This document shows positions 62,894 through 64,000 of a DNA stretch of 64,000 bases, piece after piece (the first letter of the stretch is position 1; each line of letters begins with the position of its first letter). The position numbers and the translations under genes were made by a program. A model generated the notes under the pieces. It worked only from the letters and a program-made list of their open reading frames with translations. It was not told the DNA's origin and did no database searches. Source of the DNA: Thiotrichales bacterium (GTDB lineage: Bacteria > Pseudomonadota > Gammaproteobacteria > Beggiatoales > Beggiatoaceae); assembly GCA_016745035.1 (NCBI GenBank), contig JADGDE010000003.1, positions 124,001 through 188,000 of the forward strand. The letters run 5' to 3'.

Positions 62894-64000
62894 TCAGTGC
62901 TTTATAAAGGTATTAGGGGTAGCTAAGAGGCTGCTAATTTGTTCTAGGGAAAGGATTTTGTCCACCGCATCGAGTCCGATAGCGACTTTAGGCATTCCAA
63001 AAACCACGCTGCTGGCCTCATCTTGGGCAATGGTAAGCGCGCCTGCATTGCGCATGTCCAGCAGCCCTTTTGCGCCATCATCGCCCATGCCGGTCATTAA
63101 AACCCCGACAGCGGCGTGTCCCATGACTTGTGAGACGGAACGAAACAGCACATCGACTGAGGGGCGGTGGCGATTAATCAACGGGCCTTGTTTAAGTTCA
63201 ACCAAGTATTTGCCTTGGTGATATTGCAGCAGCATGTGTTGGTGTCCAGGGGCAATTAAAACCTTACCAGGCGTGATTTCATCAAAGTGTTCGGCTTCTT
63301 TAATCTCCAATTGACTTAGGCTGTTGAGGCGTTCAGCAAAGGCGGCGGTAAAGCCCTCGGACATGTGTTGGACAATGACAATCCCCGGTGTGGTTTTAGG
63401 TAACTGCTTCAGCACCACTTCTAGTGCCAACGTCCCCCCTGTTGATGCCCCTAGGGCGATAATCGTTGGGGCATTTTGCAAATGTGGGTGCGTTTTTCTT
63501 GCTGGAATCAGGGCATCAACACCGAGTTTGGGACTGGCTTGTAGCGGTGTAACGGCTTTTTTTGTCTGGATTTGTGGACGTGATGGGATGGAGGAATCTA
63601 GCAATTGATGATTGCGTTTTAAGCGTTTCAAATCAGCTTGTGCCGCCGCTCTTAAAATATCTAATAATTGCTGGCGGCTGTCGTGTAAAAATGCCCCCAC
63701 GGCATTTTTAGGTTTGCTGATAATGTCTAACGCACCAGCGGAAAATACTTGTGCGTGAATACGACTATTAGAACCTAAAAGGCTTGAACACATGACCACG
63801 GGCGTGGGACGCTCGGCCATAATCCGGCGCAAAAAGCTCACGCCGTCCATTTCTGGCATTTCAATATCGAGAATAATCAGTTCCGGCCATTGTTTACGCA
63901 TTTTTTGCTGCGCGATTAAAGGGTTAGCTGCGGTGGCGATCAGCTCTAAATCGGGGGTATGCGCCAGAATTTCGGTAAAGGCTTGACGAACAACGGCAGA
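62894..64000 (-). CDS. cheB: CheB protein-glutamate methylesterase, 5' end outside window
   Basis: The open frame runs off the right edge. The visible 369 codons hold most of the N-terminal receiver domain (LIILDIEMPEMDGVSFLR, phospho-acceptor Asp, and SKPKNAV) and the full methylesterase domain: GASTGGT with catalytic Ser, IAPGHQHM with His, and GMGDDGAKG with Asp. It demethylates chemoreceptors or acts in a chemosensory cluster. The true start lies beyond position 64000; the Met at 63901 is internal because residues upstream continue the receiver fold. Confidence 0.93.
   Translation of the reverse strand, partial: SAVVRQAFTEILAHTPDLELIATAANPLIAQQKMRKQWPELIILDIEMPEMDGVSFLRRIMAERPTPVVMCSSLLGSNSRIHAQVFSAGALDIISKPKNAVGAFLHDSRQQLLDILRAAAQADLKRLKRNHQLLDSSIPSRPQIQTKKAVTPLQASPKLGVDALIPARKTHPHLQNAPTIIALGASTGGTLALEVVLKQLPKTTPGIVIVQHMSEGFTAAFAERLNSLSQLEIKEAEHFDEITPGKVLIAPGHQHMLLQYHQGKYLVELKQGPLINRHRPSVDVLFRSVSQVMGHAAVGVLMTGMGDDGAKGLLDMRNAGALTIAQDEASSVVFGMPKVAIGLDAVDKILSLEQISSLLATPNTFIKH

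Overview
The window looks like chromosome from a gammaproteobacterium of about 45% G+C, most likely a sulfur-oxidising lineage (Thiotrichales/Beggiatoa-like or Chromatiales-like). The evidence is a hynS-isp1-isp2-hynL hydrogenase operon of the kind known from purple sulfur bacteria, a gammaproteobacterial rpsM-rpsK-rpsD-rpoA-rplQ cluster, gltX, recN, purF/cvpA and smg, and many palindromic intergenic repeats. The genus assignment is inference.

Layout. 0.3-8.6 kb is an accessory island read on the minus strand: a trypco2-like protein, a trypsin-like protease, a MoxR AAA+ ATPase, a large vWA-like protein with two formylglycine-generating-enzyme-like (FGE/C-type-lectin-fold) domains, and a separate FGE-like protein. 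The 3' ends of the FGE units show the adenine-biased differences expected of diversity-generating-retroelement (DGR) variable regions; no reverse transcriptase or template lies in the window. 8.65-14.95 kb is the uptake-type [NiFe]-hydrogenase operon with maturation genes, a 50-residue membrane peptide and divergent hypC; hypD is far away at 40.3-41.4 kb.

15-31 kb holds smg, a secreted double seven-bladed Asp-box propeller, a MshN/MshE-like pair, cysC, gltX, a small unknown protein, a hemerythrin-like protein, methyltransferase-recN-plsC, a DUF2202 protein and a DUF1924 cytochrome. 31-34.5 kb is an operon moaA-pspB-pspC-moaE-gss in which the last gene is a eukaryotic-type glutathione synthetase. 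34.6-49.5 kb holds GNAT and AraC proteins, a 1330-residue collagen-like/S74 surface protein, hypD, glycosyltransferase-rnhB, a YidB-like protein, a hydrolase-histidine kinase pair, a PEGA-like protein and yfgM.

49.6-54.6 kb is purF-cvpA and the alpha ribosomal operon. Directly upstream of rpsM, where secY and rpmJ usually lie, are two membrane-anchored NTPases (54.8-58.3 kb), one with a striking 12-bp tandem repeat. The window ends with a secreted propeller-like protein, sdhA without other sdh genes, amgK and a cheB that runs off the right edge.

Three repeat families are scattered between genes: a roughly 132-bp MITE-like element with inverted ends and 7-8 bp target duplications, composite palindromes concentrated around the accessory islands, and short hairpins with a fixed CTAAAG centre and arms that change together.
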